Source: Whitmania pigra (Eukaryota; Annelida; Clitellata; Hirudinida; Haemopidae). Taken from it: a stretch of 64,000 nucleotides of DNA. The stretch is taken from NCBI GenBank assembly GCA_021613335.1, contig JAJTWR010000231.1:2144501-2208500 (forward strand). The letters run 5' to 3'. Shown piece by piece: positions 50,101-59,150 of the stretch; position 1 is the stretch's first letter, and every line of letters starts with the position of its first letter. The translations under genes and the position numbers were made by a program. The notes under the pieces were generated by a model that saw nothing but the letters and a program-made list of their open reading frames with translations, was not told where the DNA came from and did no database searches.

Positions 50101-53100
50101 ATATCAATGCAGCTACTACGGGTGTCACCAAATGCGCCGTTGAAAACTTAGTCGATAAAGAGGATTCATTGATTTCCTCTGCTCCTTTGTCATCGGTGAC
50201 TCCAACAAAATCACATTTCGAGTTTCTAGCAAATGAAAATCAGCCACAATTATTTGCCGAATTCAACTCTCTAAAAAACATTATGGAAATATCTCTGACC
50301 GGTGATAACGTTGCTTCCGTAAATGTCGAACTAAGAGATGCCAGCAACAACTTAATTCAGAAAGAGAACGTCAATGTCGACAAAGTAAATCTTTTTATTT
50401 GAGTAATTCAATGTTTATAGAGATTTAAATCACTGAAATTACAATTTGTAGACCCTGAAATATGTTGGAGATTATCCCAATGTCAAGAAGATCGCTCTGA
50501 CTGTCAATCCACATCAAGTCGGAGAAATAATTACTATACATGACTTCGAGATTTGGGCCTGCGGCGAAAGTAATCACTTATTAGAAAGATATCAATATTT
50601 TTCGTGCCTTTAATTTTAAAATGCATTAATTTTCTAATTAGAACTTGTCGTACCTGGTGTCACTCACGGAAAATCTACCGGAAAACCGACCACAGCTGCA
50701 CTTCCACAAGGTAGGTCGGCTTTGGTGGTTCAGAGTTTCAAATCGCTGACTTTTATTGTTGTCTTTTGTTCAACAGTTACGACCATTGCGAGTGCTTGTC
50801 CTCTCACCGACCTTCTTAGTGAAGCCGGAGTAGAGTCTCGAGCGGATCCACCACTACCTGAAGGGTCATCAAACAATAATTTCAAATATCCTAGCGGTAC
50901 CGACACCATAACTTACACTGTCAAGTCTGTCAAATCTAAAACGCTGAAAAAGGTTGAACTCACGGCTGGAAACGTCGCAGAAATTACTGTGATGGCTAAA
51001 GATTCATCTGGCGTCACCCTCAGAACAGAATTCAAATCTCCGGATTCAACGGTTTTTACTTTTTAGCTGATAATAATAATTCCTCCTCTGCACATCATTG
51101 ATAATTTATTGACGACATTCAACATTAGGGACGCGTAGAATTGGAACCTTTTGCAAGCGACGTATTCCAGATAGATGTAATGTTCGCAATAAAATATGGA
51201 GCTCTACCAGTAAACGTCACCGATTTCAAAATCCAAGTGTGTGCTGAAGCTGGTAAGATTTTCTAACAAGATTATAAGTTAATAAGCTTAGTAAATTTCA
51301 TGGCGACAGTCATTTAATTAATTTTACGACGTTAGCAATTTTCACGCATTTATGTGAATATGTTGCTTTGGTAAATGTGATGGAGTTAGTCAAAAGTTTA
51401 TAATTTATCCGGCAGTCTCAACAACCGAATTTCCTCCTGGACAAATGATTAAAACGACTACTCCAAGTAATTTCTATTTTTTTAATTTAATTTTTTACGA
51501 TCCAATGTATACGCTTGATGAACAATATCTTATCATGAATCTTTTTATGTCACATCCAGTTGTAATTTCTATTCCAGAAACAACTTCCACAGTAAGTGAA
51601 GAGGCACCGGGAAAAATGGTCCACAAAAACAAGTACTTATTGTGTAATTGTTTACCACGACCGTACTTATTCTATTAAGTTAATTTTTACCTGTGTTTGA
51701 CAATATCAATGCAGCTACTACGGGTGTCACCAAATGCGCCGTTGAAAACTTAGTCGATAAAGAGGATTCATTGATTTCCTCTGCTCCTTTGTCATCGGTG
51801 ACTCCAACAAAATCACATTTCCAGTTTCTAGCAAATGAAAATCAGCCACAATTATTTGCCGAATTCAACTCTCTAAAAAACATTATGGAAATATCTCTGA
51901 CCGGTGATAACGTTGCTTCCGTAAATGTCGAACTAAGAGATGCCAGCAACAACTTAATTCAGAAAGAGAACGTCAATGTCGACAAAGTAAATCTTTTTAT
52001 TTGAGTAATTCAATGTTTATAGAGATTTAAATCACTGAAATTACAATTTGTAGACCCTGAAATATGTTGGAGATTATCCCAATGTCAAGAAGATCGCTCT
52101 GACTGTCAATCCACATCAAGTCGGAGAAATAATTACTATACATGACTTCGAGATTTGGGCCTGCGGCGAAAGTAATCACTTATTAGAAAGATATCAATAT
52201 TTTTCGTGCCTTTAATTTTAAAATGCATTAATTTTCTAATTAGAACTTGTCGTACCTGGTGTCACTCACGGAAAATCTACCGGAAAACCGACCACAGCTG
52301 CACTTCCACAAGGTAGGTCGGCTTTGGTGGTTCAGAGTTTCAAATCGCTGACTTTTATTGTTGTCTTTTGTTCAACAGTTACGACCATTGCGAGTGCTTG
52401 TCCTCTCACCGACCTTCTTAGTGAAGCCGGAGTAGAGTCTCGAGCGGATCCACCACTACCTGAAGGGTCATCAAACAATAATTTCAAATATCCTAGCGGT
52501 ACCGACACCATAACTTACACTGTCAAGTCTGTCAAATCTAAAACGCTGAAAAAGGTTGAACTCACGGCTGGAAACGTCGCAGAAATTACTGTGATGGCTA
52601 AAGATTCATCTGGCGTCACCCTCAGAACAGAATTCAAATCTCCGGATTCAACGGTTTTTACTTTTTAGCTGATAATAATAATTCCTCCTCTGCACATCAT
52701 TGATAATTTATTGACGACATTCAACATTAGGGACGCGTAGAATTGGAACCTTTTGCAAGCGACGTATTCCAGATAGATGTAATGTTCGCAATAAAATATG
52801 GAGCTCTACCAGTAAACGTCACCGATTTCAAAATCCAAGTGTGTGCTGAAGCTGGTAAGATTTTCTAACAAGATTATAAGTTAATAAGCTTAGTAAATTT
52901 CATGGCGACAGTCATTTAATTAATTTTACGACGTTAGCAATTTTCACGCATTTATGTGAATATGTTGCTTTGGTAAATGTGATGGAGTTAGTCAAAAGTT
53001 TATATTTTATCCGGCAGTCTCAACAACCGAAGTTCCTCCTGGACAAATGATTAAAACGACTACTCCAAGTAATTTCTATTTTATTAACATTAGTGTTTTT

Positions 53101-55803
53101 ATCATTGTTGGGATTCACGCTTCGGTTTTAGCAATACGGACGACTGTATGCAAAGTCGGCGACGTTACCCTGGAATCTGGAACAGATTTTGTGACATACC
53201 CAATAACTAATGGAAATACGTTGAAGCACTTGGAATTCGCAGAATCAGATGGCGACAAAATCCTCGATATAAATATGAATGGCATGCGCCAGATAATAAA
53301 TCTAGAAGCTTTTCAAGAGAATGTGAAATACTTGAAGATATCGATATATCAACCTCATATCAGATTACCATCATACAAGTTTGAAAGAAATGTTACTGAT
53401 CAAGTCAGAATTTCGGGCTTATCAAACATTGTTTCTAAAATATATATTCTATATACGTTCTATGATTTTTTTTCCTTTTACAATATTGTAAATAATGTAA
53501 TAATGTAATGCCCATTCCTAACAGCACTTCGATGTATCACTGCCTTCGAGTGGACACCGACTCAAAATTGAAATCACTCCTTTGGAAGCTAGTAAACCAG
53601 TCAGGATTGAAGATTTAGTTCTTTCATCTTGTGAAACAAGAATTACTGGTTAGTTACCTCAATAAGAAAATTTTGTATTTTAAATAAAATGGTTAACAAT
53701 CTAATTTTTATGTTTTTAATCAGAAATGCCGACAATCTTAGCAACAACAACACAGCCATTGATTGGAGGTAGCACCACGCCAAGTTAGGGCACAGTGACG
53801 AAATTAAACATTGAAATAATTGAATTATTGTAAGTTTTATATAAATTCCGCAGAGGTATGCCGCGCAAGAGTAGTTCAAACAATTGCAAATATAGCTTCA
53901 AAACCAAACGGAGCACTGGGTTACGTAGAGAAGGATGGAGTTGATGGGCAATCCAGCAGCGGTGAGAATGTATTCAGTGGAGACATTTTGGATAGTAATG
54001 TCAAAGTTGTTATCAACAAGTGCTACCAATGGTTAATATTGATTTATAAAATGTTTATATCGACTTTAATTAAATTTAATTGATTGGTAATTGTCCAGCT
54101 TCTGTGACGAAAACAACGATTTTGTGTGTGAGGTGAGAGTTAAAGTGCTTGTTAGAGTAAAAAGTTTACATTGATTGTTATTTAACTGTAATTATTAATT
54201 AATTAAAAAGTAATATTTATTCTGTATTTCTACTTTTAGTAATTTTTATTAAAACGATTCTGATCATTGCAACGAAGTTTTTAATATGAATAATTAAAGT
54301 TAATCGTGTATAAAATTTGATTTTTATTAAATTAGAAAATTACCTAAAGTAATATTTAACTTATTGAACCTGAAATTGTTATCAAGTTATCAATCAAACT
54401 ATGAGGCTTTAATTATTTATATCCTTATAATTATTTGGAATTAGTTGTAATTATTTAATATTTATATTTATAATAATAATATCCTATAGTATAATATATA
54501 CTAATTTATATCCTATAGTTTGGGTCGAATGCATATCGAATTCAAAACAGTTAAACTTACAACAGTTTCATATAGTGCAATAAAATTACTTTCATTTAAG
54601 GTAAATTAAATGCCTATTTAAATTCTCTGACATTAAAATGTTGATGTGATTTTATTTCGCAATCAGCTTCAAGAAATTCCTGAAGAAGAACAGTGCGTGG
54701 CTACGTATTGCGATGAAAGTGGAATTGAAGCAACTTACAATTTGAGTGCCTCATGTGTGTGCAAGGAGGTATAAGACCATTTTATTTTTCCATCTCTCTT
54801 AATGTTTAACTAATTACTTAATTTGTCTTGATTATTTGCTTTCTGATCATGTAATTGCGGATATAGGATTTTTTAATATGTTATTTTTAATCCTCGCTGT
54901 CGAAGTCTGTAAATGGATGCAATTGTTAACAGGACGAAGAAATAGTATTGGACGTCTACCCGGGTTGCTGTTACTGCGTCTCCGTACTAGGTTTTTTACG
55001 TTTATCTGAATTATGAACGTTCTCAGTTAATGTATTTCCGTTTTGTTTAGCTTTATATATGAGCTTGTTAACATTAAACTTTTTTAGAGGAAAAAAGCAC
55101 CAGAAAGCCTACACCAGAAATTAGAACTGTCAAACCTTTGACTGGATTAGGTAGCACACCTTTGCCTTCGCCTTTTCCGATACAAACTTGTGCCTTGGAA
55201 ACGAACACTACTATTTTGACTATTCCACTGGAGAATGGTAAATACTGTAAATCTGTGGAGCCAATTTTGGTCGCTCAGTGCAAAGGTTCATGTGGAATCA
55301 GTTACGATCAAAGCTCAGTGTACTTTGAGGACGATGCTAACGGTCAGACGATACTTCATCTTGAAGAATGTAAATGCTGCAAGGGTTTGACTGGGAACTG
55401 GAAATCATACGAAGTAAAGTTTGATGCTCGTTTGACTTAATAGTTTTTCTGTGACCTCAAATATCCAGGAACACTCTTAGACATTCTCATACAAAAATGA
55501 ACATTTCATATAGGTTGACTGTGGACCCGTTAGGAAACGTATTAAGATCTACGAGTATACCTCATGTGGCTGTCAAGAATGTACCGCATGTTAGTGGATA
55601 ATAAATATAAATTATTTTATATTGAATATAATAAAGAAATGATTATAGGTGTTTTTTATTAGCCATGCTACTCTTTGAATGTTACTTGATGAAACATTAA
55701 TGAAATAAGTACTCTTCAGCTTATATTGCATTACAATTAACTTTATCAGATTCTTTTAACCATTTCAATCTCCACAGATAAAACCACGACTGGTTCGCCA
55801 TGA
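26267..55803 (+). CDS. Giant secreted gel-forming-mucin-like protein (VWD-C8-TIL x3, LDLa x3, ~17 repeat domains, PTS repeats, cystine knot)
   Basis: One gene of roughly 90 exons and an estimated 4,000-4,500 residues. Exon 1 (26267-26381) encodes a signal peptide with a hydrophobic [13 protein letters not shown] core. Three VWD-C8-TIL units, three LDL-receptor class A repeats, an array of a two-exon cysteine-bounded domain with Thr/Pro linkers, mucin-type exons, a Cys-rich segment and a C-terminal cystine knot follow. N-terminal VWD assemblies plus a terminal cystine knot are the hallmark of von Willebrand factor, gel-forming mucins, SCO-spondin and hemocytins, which form disulfide-linked multimers outside the cell; mucus or matrix formation is inferred. 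Nearly all module borders are phase 1 and splits inside domains are phase 0. The frame can close at TGT-TAG (55589-55594), or splice at 55589 to a last exon 55778-55803 ending GSP-stop. Some exons at 42.8-51.6 kb are broken, so the exact transcript is uncertain. Confidence 0.85.
29322..31543 (+). other. Mucin module: VWD2-C8-TIL2
   Basis: Exons 29322-29463, 29913-30248, 30454-30615, 30718-30783, 30922-31126, 31194-31339, 31431-31543. VWD2 starts at [19 protein letters not shown] and ends at [10 protein letters not shown]8 Cys are in [11 protein letters not shown] and [16 protein letters not shown]2 reads [17 protein letters not shown] through [11 protein letters not shown]. Confidence 0.87.
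31675..33989 (+). other. Mucin module: TIL-linker, VWD3-C8-TIL3
   Basis: Exons 31675-31861, 31941-32032, 32188-32428, 32556-32739, 32852-33030, 33166-33296, 33475-33584, 33667-33804, 33893-33989. VWD3 is [18 protein letters not shown], and its core motif has become [11 protein letters not shown]8 Cys are in [14 protein letters not shown]3 runs [15 protein letters not shown] to [25 protein letters not shown] run at 32325-32345 encodes a short Thr stretch. Confidence 0.85.
34158..35005 (+). other. Mucin module: three LDLa repeats
   Basis: Three consecutive exons (34158-34321, 34585-34704, 34856-35005) each carry one six-Cys LDL-receptor class A repeat with the acidic calcium-binding end: [31 protein letters not shown] and [16 protein letters not shown]. 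LDLa repeats between VWD units and repeat regions are also seen in SCO-spondin-type proteins. Confidence 0.88.
35079..42284 (+). other. Mucin module: repeat domains D1-D7 with linkers
   Basis: Seven copies of a ~125-residue, beta-rich domain, each from a long exon a plus a short exon b: D1 35079-35357/35606-35720; D2 35946-36226/36450-36564; D3 37159-37409/37737-37857; D4 38053-38330/38497-38611; D5 38842-39116/39212-39326; D6 40498-40766/40915-41029; D7 41750-42018/42164-42284. Exon a begins near a single Cys. Exon b ends in alternating hydrophobic residues and a Cys (LIVWAC, VKVETC, LSIHVC, LTVNAC). The a/b split is phase 0 and outer borders are phase 1. Short Thr/Pro linker exons sit between copies (e.g. 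36788-36832, 39597-39644, 41244-41300, 41623-41661). The ends resemble galactose-binding or discoidin-type beta-sandwiches, but I cannot name the family. Confidence 0.75.
42519..42736 (+). other. Linker exons [10 protein letters not shown] and [13 protein letters not shown]
   Basis: Two phase 1-1 Thr-rich linker exons (42519-42569 and 42680-42736). They match the linker pair that closes each 1.6-kb cassette at 48.5-53 kb, which marks this point as the start of an older cassette copy. Confidence 0.7.
42820..43031 (+). pseudogene. Broken, truncated copy of the CAVENL domain exon
   Basis: Aligns with the exon at 48510-48781 (shared [19 protein letters not shown] and [12 protein letters not shown]) but has in-frame stops (after NKNKS and after LANEN). 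It breaks off at about 43031, directly joined to the 220-bp minisatellite unit. The partner exon b is absent. It is a pseudo-exon presumably skipped in the transcript. Confidence 0.85.
43031..43245 (+). repeat. 220-bp exon-bearing minisatellite, block A (1 unit)
   Basis: One unit. Exon 43094-43207 (114 bp, phase 1-1) begins after GCGTTTCAG and ends at CCCGGAG|GTTGTT. It encodes [16 protein letters not shown] then [12 protein letters not shown] and [10 protein letters not shown], a Thr/Pro/Gly/Val-rich mucin-type segment. Confidence 0.85.
43246..44079 (+). other. Cassette copy 1: linker exons plus domain D8
   Basis: Exons 43290-43394 ([17 protein letters not shown] start), 43459-43497 ([12 protein letters not shown]), D8a 43576-43829 and D8b 43934-44054. 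D8 shows [18 protein letters not shown] and ends [12 protein letters not shown]. All outer borders are phase 1. Its codon use is more GC-rich than that of D1-D7. Confidence 0.8.
44080..44745 (+). repeat. 220-bp exon-bearing minisatellite, block B (3 units)
   Basis: Three units with CTAGCTGGCG landmarks at 44129, 44349 and 44571. The middle unit has a 2-bp insertion (ACAACACACCAGG instead of ACAACACCAGG near 44400), which would shift the frame if that exon were included. Confidence 0.9.
44746..45585 (+). other. Cassette copy 2: linkers plus damaged domain D9
   Basis: Exons 44783-44887 and 44953-44991 are sound, and exon b (45445-45565) is intact. The exon-a equivalent, about 45071-45341, has numerous small insertions and deletions relative to D8 and D10, many at doubled letters, and has no usable frame. 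From about 44990 to 45370 even intron sequence is scrambled, while both flanks are nearly identical to the other copies. A pseudo-exon or an uncorrected assembly patch. Confidence 0.75.
45590..45835 (+). repeat. 220-bp exon-bearing minisatellite, block C (1 unit)
   Basis: One unit (landmark 45640) between cassette copies 2 and 3. Same exon as in block A. Confidence 0.88.
45836..46630 (+). other. Cassette copy 3: linkers plus domain D10
   Basis: Exons 45852-45956, 46021-46059, D10a 46137-46390 and D10b 46487-46607. It is nearly identical to copy 1 (e.g. ADLRPSEN versus ADLWPSEN), so the duplication is recent. Confidence 0.82.
46631..48385 (+). repeat. 220-bp exon-bearing minisatellite, block D (8 units)
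   Basis: Eight head-to-tail units with CTAGCTGGC landmarks at 46682, 46902, 47122, 47341, 47561, 47781, 48001 and 48221, an almost exact 220-bp period. Each carries the 114-bp phase 1-1 exon and about 106 bp of intron. Units differ by single substitutions (CACCAGG/CACAAGG, GTCCCC/GTCTCC) and one T-run deletion. Confidence 0.93.
48386..48480 (+). pseudogene. Remnant of the D8/D10 exon a
   Basis: After the last minisatellite unit the sequence matches the start of the D8/D10 exon region (TTTAGTGCATATATATTTGCACTTGTAGCC) and decays within about 60 bp before the next cassette, marking another recombination junction. Confidence 0.65.
48500..53095 (+). repeat. Three ~1.6-kb tandem copies of a two-domain cassette
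   Basis: Period 1603 then 1602 bp. R1 exons: 48510-48781, 48849-48966 (domain CAVENL-type), 49039-49107 (linker [17 protein letters not shown]), 49174-49448, 49526-49649 (domain CPLTDLL-type), 49812-49862 and 49974-50030 (linkers). R2 starts at 50113 and R3 at 51715, with exons at the same offsets. Copies are almost identical in exons and introns; R2 differs from R1 by few bases. R2's last linker exon has a 2-bp net deletion (CACAAAAACAAG), which would shift frame. R3's last linker is replaced by the next domain. Confidence 0.92.
53132..53768 (+). other. Mucin module: final repeat domain and linker
   Basis: Exon a from 53132 ([14 protein letters not shown]) to about 53389, exon b 53525-53648 ([17 protein letters not shown] to [10 protein letters not shown]), and linker 53724-53768 ([14 protein letters not shown]). 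The exon-a donor (GTTACT) is weak. It is the last copy of the repeat domain. Confidence 0.65.
53854..54990 (+). other. Mucin module: C-terminal Cys-rich segment
   Basis: Exons 53854-54031, 54099-54132, 54667-54768 and 54933-54990 carry [32 protein letters not shown] and YPGCCYCV. The spacing resembles the VWC/Cys-rich segments preceding the cystine knot in mucins and VWF. Confidence 0.65.
55088..55803 (+). other. Mucin module: C-terminal cystine knot (CTCK)
   Basis: Exons 55088-55413 and 55514-55589, with an optional last exon 55778-55803. Cys pattern: [46 protein letters not shown] and CQECTA, the CTCK signature used for dimerisation in VWF and mucins. Confidence 0.88.
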
Positions 55804-57500
55804 TTTGAAAATGACCTCAAGCATTAATTTATAAAATCGAAACGATGACTTTTACATTTTACTAAATAAATAATAAATGAAGAAATAATTTAAATTACTG
55901 AAAGTTCAAATTAAATTTATGCAGCTTCTGAAAGTTTGCTTTGGGGAAACGTTTTAAATTGAAGTGTTCAGCCGTGTTATTCGTTTTGAGATTTATTTTC
56001 ATTAAAATATGACCTCGATAAACTGAAATGATTGAATGTCCGGCTTGAAAATTAAAAAATCTGTCAGTTTGTAGCTTCCTAAACTATGTAGGCAACAATG
56101 TTCAAACTTCTCTATTTACAAATAAAGCAAAGGTTAAGGTATAGGTATAAAAGTTTTAGAGTATCAAAGTTACAATTACGACTTTTTTGCTTTTCCATTA
56201 ACAAATTGATGTAAGGTATAGGCCCGTGGTTGCTGTGCTTAGGGGCCTGAAATTTTCGTCGGCGGCACTGATCGCAATCAGCATTAATGGTTATTAAACA
56301 AGGATAAAGCGTCATCTTTTGCTATATAATTCGAGACTTTTCTAGAGAGATGTAAACGACTTCACATATACAGTGAGAACGGAAACCATGAAGATAATCG
56401 ATAAATTTCTGCTAACTCGTTGTACCACTTTATGCGTTACAATGTAATGATTTACAAGGTCCGAGTACGAGTACGAATGCAAATACTCGAGGTTCAATCA
56501 AGTACAAGTATAAACAAGTACTTTACAAGTACCAATGATTACGAACAAGTACTTACAGCATATTTTTAATGGTTTTGAATTTGTTTAGCCGGGAATGACG
56601 TAACTCATGTATAAAAAATTTAGACACTTTTTAAAATGCCAACCTCTATTCCATATCAGAATCCAAGTTATCATAAAATTTCATTTGATGGAATATAATA
56701 ATCAATATAATCATCAGATATTATTAATAAAAGCTCTTGAGAGAGGCTGGTATTTGAATGCCTAATGGAGCCGCACCGGGGTGAAAGTAATCGCCCGTCT
56801 ACTGACGCCTGGTTTTAATAATTCATGATAACTCATAATAACTCTAATCACTCGTTTACCGACGCCTGGTATTAATAAATCATGGCAACTCAGAATAACT
56901 CATCATAATAAAAATCGTCCTATACTTGGGGAGCTTTGTGAAATAATCCCTATGCTCTTAAAATACCTGGAAGCTCCAAGGCAGAGTAATAAGTAACTAC
57001 TTATACTTAAAAACGGTAATGTTTTCACATTCTTTGGCAAACCTCTTATAATGAATGCCATTTGCTTTCACTATCACTTGGGCTGGCATCCACCAAACAC
57101 ATTAAACAAAATCGTCCAATACTTGGAGCACCTTTGTGGAATAAAGCTACTCTTAAAATACTTAGACTTGAGAAAGTAATGTTTTCTCATTCTTTGGCAA
57201 ACGTCTGACCATGCTATTTAGAACTGCTTTCACTATCACTTGGGCTTCAGGTGGGCCATCCTTCCACCCGCCCATCCATCCACCCATTCATCTACTCCAG
57301 TTTTGACATGCCTAGCTGCTCGTTAGGGCACACCTTCCAGAAGGAAAGGGTCATCCGAGACACCTATGTCTGCTTTCTCAGATACAGGGATGTCATTTCA
57401 TCTTTTTCTAAGTGGTAAACTCTATTACGATTCTATTAAAAATTGACCTTTTTCCTTCTATCTTAAAGTCAAGCGACTCCTTCCTTCTAGAGGCGCATTG
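55804..57500. other. Intergenic region with small repeats, no supported gene
   Basis: Contains AAGTAC-rich sequence (56465-56560), a ~60-bp tandem duplication (GACGCCTGGTWTTAATAA, 56791-56910) and a ~200-bp-period direct repeat (AAATCGTCCWATACTTGG at about 56910 and 57108). CCATCCA-type low complexity lies at 57255-57300. No coding exon recognised. Confidence 0.5.
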
Positions 57501-57509
57501 AAAAAAGCT

Positions 57510-57790
57510 ACTCGTCATTGCCTGTTTCTGGACGTAGTAATGGTGATTGCCAGAGGAGCAATCCAATTTTTTCTGCCAGTCATCTTCGATCTTCTGGGCG
57601 ACGATCCTTTGGTGTCCTTGATAGATGCTGAGATTTTGTGGTCTACCTGGCCTCGAGTTGTCGCTAGCTTCGCCAGGGTGTCGGCCTTACCGGAAACGCC
57701 CACGTGGGCAGGTACCCAAACGAGCGTGACTTGCTGGTCTTGTTTCTTGAAATTTGAAATCCTGTGTGTTTTGACCCAAAGCGCCTGTAT
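57510..57790 (-). mobile_element. LINE RNase H domain remnant
   Basis: The minus strand reads VTLVWVPAHVGVSG and KADTLAKLAT, a clear RNase H signature (W-x-P-x-H-x-G-x-x-G-N-E-x-A-D). The Asn-Glu pair is deleted, so the site is dead. This domain occurs in I-, Loa- and R1-like LINEs. It is antisense to and abuts the hAT fragment. Confidence 0.7.
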
Positions 57791-57834
57791 ACAGATGTCT
57801 TTGTTTCTGTTCCTTTAGCAGAGAAAATTTTAAA

Positions 57835-58780
57835 CGAAAGCAGCGCTGGGATGAAGAGCTCCAGAAAAAATCAGGTGGTTTGACTTTGTTAGCCGCTGTG
57901 CCTACCAGATGGAACTCCAATCTGATAATGCTAAGAAGATTATCTCAAGCTGCAGTATGGAAGGCGGTTAATGAAACTGTAGTTAAAGCCAAGGAAGTCA
58001 AACGCAGCTCAGGTGCACGTGTCCCTCGAATCACAGTTTCACGTTCTTTGCTGCTTGAGCTTGTCTCTTTACTTGAGCCATTTGAAGAAGCAACACAGGT
58101 GCTGCAAGGTGATGATGTCACAATTTTGCAAGTGATACCTGCATTAATTGGGATTGATGAAGCAGTTTCAAATTGTCAAACCCAGTTAATTCTCTGAAAA
58201 AAAACCTTCGTGCAGCTCTTCATAACCGATTCCAGGAATCTATGAGAAGACCAGAGTATGTGGTCTCAACTGTGTTGGATAGTCGTTTCAAACTAGTTCC
58301 TTTTGGTACCACCCCGCTGCTTGATTCGCATTTTACTGACAGTGGCTCACAGAAAAGTCCTACATTAATAATCCCATCAGCCAGTGAGGCAAAATGTCTT
58401 CTTCTTCACATGATGGATTCAATAAAGTCAGATGAAATAACAGGGTCTCACACTGCACAGTCTAAAACCTCATGCCAAACAGAAAAGAATCTACCTGAAC
58501 CAACTACCAGTTCTGGTCGGCGGAGCATTTTTGCAAGATACCATTGTCCTCAGGTATGAACAAATTATATTGGATTGGAAATGTACGTTAATTATTAAAT
58601 AATATGTATATATTGCAGGTTATTGATAAAGAGTTATCCCGGCATCATCTGGAAGTGTGGAGAGACAGTTTTCAATTTCAGGTGCTTTTGTCTCTGCCAG
58701 AAGAAATCGATTATCAGCGTAGACTGTGGAGTCACTGTTGCTCTTGAGGGAACAGAACTGGGTTTTAATGATTTTTTTAA
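57835..58780 (+). mobile_element. hAT-superfamily transposase fragment, broken
   Basis: Encodes LAAVPTRWNSNLIMLRRL, VVSTVLDSRFKLVPF and, in another frame, ASSGSVERQFSISG with SARRNRLSA then a stop. These are the T-R-W-N-S, L-D-x-R-F-K and C-terminal dimerisation motifs of hAT transposases (ZBED-like). Frame changes near 58180 and 58630, and the stop at about 58720, show decay. GT at 58555 and AG at 58618 could bound a short intron. Confidence 0.75.
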
Positions 58781-58869
58781 ACGGTAATAAAACTGTAAAA
58801 ATGTTGGCTGTTAATTTCATTGTGTTTTGCTCGAAAAAATTTGCGAAGCTAGGGCAGCAGTAAATTTTG

Positions 58870-59150
58870 GAAGATTTGATTCGATTTGGGATTTGGGCAT
58901 TTGGGATTTGATTCTATTTGGAATTTTGAGGTTCTATTTGAGATTTGGTTGTTGAGATTTAAATCATTTTACAAATGATTTGAGATTTGACCATTGAGAT
59001 TCGATTTGAGATTTGCCCATCACTGAAATATGCTAATAAATTATGTCTTGTTCAGTTGTCCAGAAAATTAATTTTATCAAATGTCAACTGAAAAGTAGTT
59101 AAAAAGTAGTTAAATACTATGCAAGTAGTTAAGGAGTAGTTACTAACTAT
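58870..59150. repeat. Short imperfect repeats (GATTTGAGATTTG and AAGTAGTTA)
   Basis: GATTTG/GGATTTGAGATTTG motifs run over 58870-59025, followed by AAAAAGTAGTTA repeats at 59090-59140. Both may be subterminal repeats of the hAT element. Confidence 0.55.

Noticed and set aside
57498..57818. 106-aa plus-strand open frame
   Set aside because: The coding signal is on the opposite strand (RNase H motif).
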